This document shows, piece after piece, positions 6,227 to 8,788 of a stretch of 8,788 nt of DNA. Positions within the stretch are counted from its first letter, which is position 1. Each line of letters opens with the position of its first letter. Location of the stretch: the NCBI GenBank assembly GCA_021811205.1, contig JAJZPK010000100.1:1-8788 (forward strand), in the 5' to 3' direction. The position numbers were made by a program, and so were the translations under genes. The DNA comes from Pseudomonadota bacterium (GTDB lineage Bacteria; Pseudomonadota; Gammaproteobacteria; Burkholderiales; JABEVD01). The notes beneath the pieces were generated by a model. That model was not told where the DNA came from. It did no database searches and saw only the letters and a program-made list of their open reading frames with translations.

Positions 6227-8316
6227 GATGCAAGCCTCGAAATGTCTGCGACCTTGTTCATCGCCTGCTGCAATTGGAGCAGCAAGGCAAGACGGTTTTT
6301 CCTCAGCTCCGGGTCTTCCGCGTTCACCATCACCTTGTCGAAGAAATCGTCGACCGGTGCTTTGAGTATGGCGAGTGCCTTCAGCGAGGCGGCATAATCC
6401 TTCTTCTCGTAATGCTCCGCGACCTTGGGCATCGCCTTCGAAAGTTCTGCTACAAGCATCAATTCGGCAGGTTCGATGAAAAGATTCTGATTTGTTTCGG
6501 GCTCGATCCCTTCTTCGACTTTCTTGAGGATGTTGCCGACACGCTTGTTGGCCGCAGCGAGCGCTTCCGCTTCCTGAAGACTCGAGAAGGCGCGCACGGC
6601 AGAAAGGCGTTTTGCGGCGTCCCCCAGATTTTGCGGACGAAGGCAAAGCACGGCATCGATTTCCTGGGCGCTGTACCCCTGCTCCCTGAAATAGCCTGAG
6701 AGGCGGTCATAGATGAAGTTCTCGAGGGATGCCGAGACGTCGGCAGGAAAATCGAACGCGCCGGTTGCCGCCCGGATCAATTCGTCCAGACACAGGGAAA
6801 GCTCGTTTTCGATCAGGATGCGGATCACCCCGAGCGCTTGTCTCCTCAAAGCGTAGGGGTCCTTGTCTCCGGTCGGAGTCTGTCCGATACTGAAAAGGCC
6901 GCAGAGCGCTTCCATCTTGTCGGCGAGCGCGACCACAGTCCCGACCTCGTTCCTGGGCAATTCGTCCCCGGAAAATCTCGGCCTGTAATGGTCCTCGATC
7001 GCGAAGGCGATCTCGGGCGAATGGCCGTCGTGCAGGGCGTAATAGCGTCCCATGATGCCCTGGAGCTCGGGGAATTCTCCGACCATGTCGGTGGCGAGAT
7101 CCGCCTTGGCGAGTCTCGCGGCCTGGCCTGCCTTGGAAGAGAGTTCCTCCCCCCCGAGGGCGAGACCGATTGCCTCGGCGATGCTCCAGACCCTGTCGAT
7201 GCGCTCGCCCAGGCTCCCGAGCTTGTTGTGGTAGACGACGCGCCTGAGTCCTTCGACGCGGGAGGCGAGCGTCTTTTTCCTGTCCTGGTCGAAGAAGAAT
7301 TTCGCATCCGACAGCCTGGGCCTTACCACGCGTTCGTTTCCGGTAATAACGAAGGAAGGATTCTCTGGGTTGATGTTCGAGACGATCAGGAACTTGTTCG
7401 TGAGCTTGCCGTTGTCGTCGAGCAGCGGGAAATATTTCTGGTTCGCCTTCATGGTGAGGATCAGGCATTCCTGAGGCACGGCGAGAAAATCTTCCTCGAA
7501 TTGTCCTGTGAGCACGTTGGGGCGCTCGACAAGCGCGGTCACCTCCTCGAGCAGCGCATCGTCCTCGACCGGCTTCAATCCTTCGCATTTGGCGGCATCA
7601 TTCAGCCGGTGGGCTATTTCTGCCTTGCGCTTTCCGAATGAAGGAATGACAGCCCCTTCGTTTTCCATCAGCGCCTCGTAGCTGTCTGCGTCGGGAATCT
7701 CAAGGGAATCGCTCTTCGCTTCGAACCTGTGCCCGCGCGTTTTTCTTCCCGAATCCATGCCGAGGATGGAAACCGGGACGACGTCGGCGCCATGGAGCGC
7801 GACGATGCCGTGCACCGGGCGGACGAACTTCACGCTTTCCCATCCGTCTTTGAGCTGGTAAGTCATCACTTTCGCAATGGGGAGCTGGCCGATCGCCTGT
7901 TCGAGCGCTTCCTGAAGGCCATTTGCCAGGGTCGCGCCTTTCACGGTGCTCTCGTAATAGAGGGATTCGGCCTTGCCGTCCTGCGCGATTCTGAGTTGAG
8001 ACAGAACCGATTCGTCTGCGCCAAGGCTTGCAAGCTTCTTGATGAGCGCGGGCGTCGCGTTGCCTGCCTCGTCAAGTCCGATCTTGACGGGCATCAGCTT
8101 TTGCGAGACGGGTTTGTCCGGCGCGGCATCCATCACGTTCGAAACATGAACGGCCAGCCTTCTCGGGGAAGCATAGGCGGTGAATGACGCGCCCTCGCCC
8201 ACCAGGCCCTGCTTCGAGAGCGATTCGAAAACCGCGCCTGCATAGGCATTCCCCAGATTCTTCAGCGACTTCGGCGGAAGTTCCTCGACGAAGAGTTCGA
8301 CCAGGAGGTTCTTCAT
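6223..8316 (-). CDS. glyS: Glycine--tRNA ligase beta subunit
   Basis: Beta subunit of the bacterial heterotetrameric (alpha2beta2) glycyl-tRNA synthetase; it provides most tRNA contacts while GlyQ carries the aminoacylation active site. The 697 residues are the usual length. Recognisable blocks are the N-terminal [22 protein letters not shown] near 50-56, [15 protein letters not shown] near 282-296, [17 protein letters not shown] at 329-345, the HD-domain-like [14 protein letters not shown] near 414-427, [15 protein letters not shown] at 486-500, and the C-terminal DALR-type tRNA-binding region with [12 protein letters not shown] near 588-599. The ATG at 8316 overlaps the glyQ stop (ATGA), with GGAG at 8325-8322 five bases upstream. 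A longer open frame to 8544 is glyQ read out of frame. The gene is intact, and its stop codon overlaps the gmhB TTG start. Confidence 0.98.
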   Translation of the reverse strand: MKNLLVELFVEELPPKSLKNLGNAYAGAVFESLSKQGLVGEGASFTAYASPRRLAVHVSNVMDAAPDKPVSQKLMPVKIGLDEAGNATPALIKKLASLGADESVLSQLRIAQDGKAESLYYESTVKGATLANGLQEALEQAIGQLPIAKVMTYQLKDGWESVKFVRPVHGIVALHGADVVPVSILGMDSGRKTRGHRFEAKSDSLEIPDADSYEALMENEGAVIPSFGKRKAEIAHRLNDAAKCEGLKPVEDDALLEEVTALVERPNVLTGQFEEDFLAVPQECLILTMKANQKYFPLLDDNGKLTNKFLIVSNINPENPSFVITGNERVVRPRLSDAKFFFDQDRKKTLASRVEGLRRVVYHNKLGSLGERIDRVWSIAEAIGLALGGEELSSKAGQAARLAKADLATDMVGEFPELQGIMGRYYALHDGHSPEIAFAIEDHYRPRFSGDELPRNEVGTVVALADKMEALCGLFSIGQTPTGDKDPYALRRQALGVIRILIENELSLCLDELIRAATGAFDFPADVSASLENFIYDRLSGYFREQGYSAQEIDAVLCLRPQNLGDAAKRLSAVRAFSSLQEAEALAAANKRVGNILKKVEEGIEPETNQNLFIEPAELMLVAELSKAMPKVAEHYEKKDYAASLKALAILKAPVDDFFDKVMVNAEDPELRKNRLALLLQLQQAMNKVADISRLAS
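6227..6238 (-). promoter_or_regulatory. Ribosome-binding site that fixes the TTG start of gmhB
   Basis: GAGG at 6238-6235 on the minus strand lies within the last codons of glyS and 8 bases before the TTG at 6226. With no nearby ATG or GTG in frame, it decides the gmhB start. Confidence 0.6.
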
Positions 8317-8788
8317 GCCTGCTCCATTTTCGCCAGCACTTCGTCGGCCCATGCCTTCGGCGCCATGGGGAATCCCAGCCTTGCCCGGCTTTCGAGATAG
8401 GCGGCCGCGACGCTGCGCGCGAGATTCCTGATCCGTCCGATGTAGGCAGCGCGTTCGGTGACCGAAATCGCGCCGCGCGCGTCCAGCAGATTGAAGGTGT
8501 GCGCGGCTTTCAATACCTGTTCGTAGGCGGGCAGGGGGAGGCATTCTCCCATCAGCTTCTTCGCCTGGGCTTCGTGGGCGGAAAAGGCGTGCAGCAAAAA
8601 TTCCACGTCGCTAAGTTCGAAATTGTATTTCGACTGTTCGACTTCGTTCTGGTGGTAGACGTCCCTGTAGGTTACGCCGTTCGTCCATTTCAGGTCGAAT
8701 ACGTTTTCCACCCCCTGCAGGTACATGGCCAGGCGCTCGAGCCCGTAGGTGATTTCCCCGGTGATGGGTGTGCAATCGATTCCGCCGA
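8313..8788 (-). CDS. glyQ: Glycine--tRNA ligase alpha subunit (N-terminus beyond right edge)
   Basis: Catalytic alpha subunit of glycyl-tRNA synthetase, making Gly-tRNA(Gly) with GlyS. The visible C-terminal 157 residues begin in the class II active-site region with [20 protein letters not shown], followed by [32 protein letters not shown] and [32 protein letters not shown], all strongly conserved in GlyQ. Full-length proteins are about 300 residues, so roughly the first half lies off the right edge. The first ATG inside the window (8726) is internal and not a start. The stop overlaps the glyS ATG. This is the first visible gene of the minus-strand train, whose promoter must lie outside the window. 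Confidence 0.97.
   Translation of the reverse strand, partial: GGIDCTPITGEITYGLERLAMYLQGVENVFDLKWTNGVTYRDVYHQNEVEQSKYNFELSDVEFLLHAFSAHEAQAKKLMGECLPLPAYEQVLKAAHTFNLLDARGAISVTERAAYIGRIRNLARSVAAAYLESRARLGFPMAPKAWADEVLAKMEQA

Noticed and set aside
6227..6646. N-terminal extension of the gmhB frame
   Set aside because: The extra residues are glyS read in another frame. GmhB homology begins at the TTG at 6226, and the total length then matches the family.
6838..7641. Long plus-strand open frame (267 residues) opposite glyS
   Set aside because: It is fully antisense to well-conserved glyS sequence, resembles no protein family and has no ribosome-binding site. It is a shadow of GC-rich coding.
2028..8721. 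Three copies of the 8-bp palindrome CCTGCAGG (2028-2035, 2229-2236, 8714-8721)
   Set aside because: More than expected for 8.8 kb, but all lie inside coding sequence in Pro/Ala-Gly or Leu-Gln-Gly codons with no regular spacing. There is no sign of an uptake or recognition role from this window alone.
1..8788. CRISPR array, insertion sequence, tRNA or rRNA
   Set aside because: No direct repeats with regular spacing, terminal inverted repeats, transposase motifs or tRNA-like cloverleaf were seen. Coding is essentially continuous.

Overview
The window looks like a chromosomal housekeeping segment of a Gram-negative proteobacterium, most likely a betaproteobacterium. The evidence is the tightly packed order glyQ-glyS-gmhB-plsC-(YgjP-type metallopeptidase), which I know from betaproteobacteria, together with an lptM-lysA pair and an LPS-heptose gene. 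Base composition is moderately GC-rich and uniform by eye. Arginine is very often encoded by AGG in all genes, including essential ones. There are no signs of a mobile element, CRISPR array, rRNA or tRNA. Genus-level assignment is not possible by reading alone.

Layout. Bases 1-990 (minus) hold the N-terminal 330 residues of MiaB; its C-terminus runs off the left edge. Bases 991-1100 are the only real intergenic gap. It is a divergent promoter region with a candidate promoter for each side and a perfect 15-bp dyad inside the miaB promoter spacer. Bases 1101-2963 (plus) encode a 620-residue three-part signalling protein: an HDOD domain, a receiver-like domain that has lost all of its phosphorylation residues, and an apparently active GGDEF (diguanylate cyclase) domain with a product-inhibition site. 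Its 3' end overlaps the 3' end of lysA by 26 bp in convergent orientation.

From the right edge down to base 2938 the minus strand carries one very compact gene train: glyQ (partial) - glyS - gmhB - plsC - YgjP-like metallopeptidase - lptM - lysA. Five of its six junctions are 4-base start/stop overlaps (three ATGA, two TTGA) and the sixth has a single-base gap. It should be transcribed and translated as a coupled unit from a promoter beyond the right edge.

The train mixes translation (glycyl-tRNA synthetase alpha and beta), envelope biogenesis (heptose bisphosphate phosphatase for LPS core, acyltransferase for phosphatidic acid, LptM lipoprotein for the LPS translocon) and lysine synthesis (diaminopimelate decarboxylase). 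The 38-codon lptM gene is easily missed.

I do not see a wholly new system here. The points most worth a second look are the HDOD/pseudo-receiver/GGDEF protein, the dyad in the divergent promoter region, the minimal LptM, and the TTG-start coupling.
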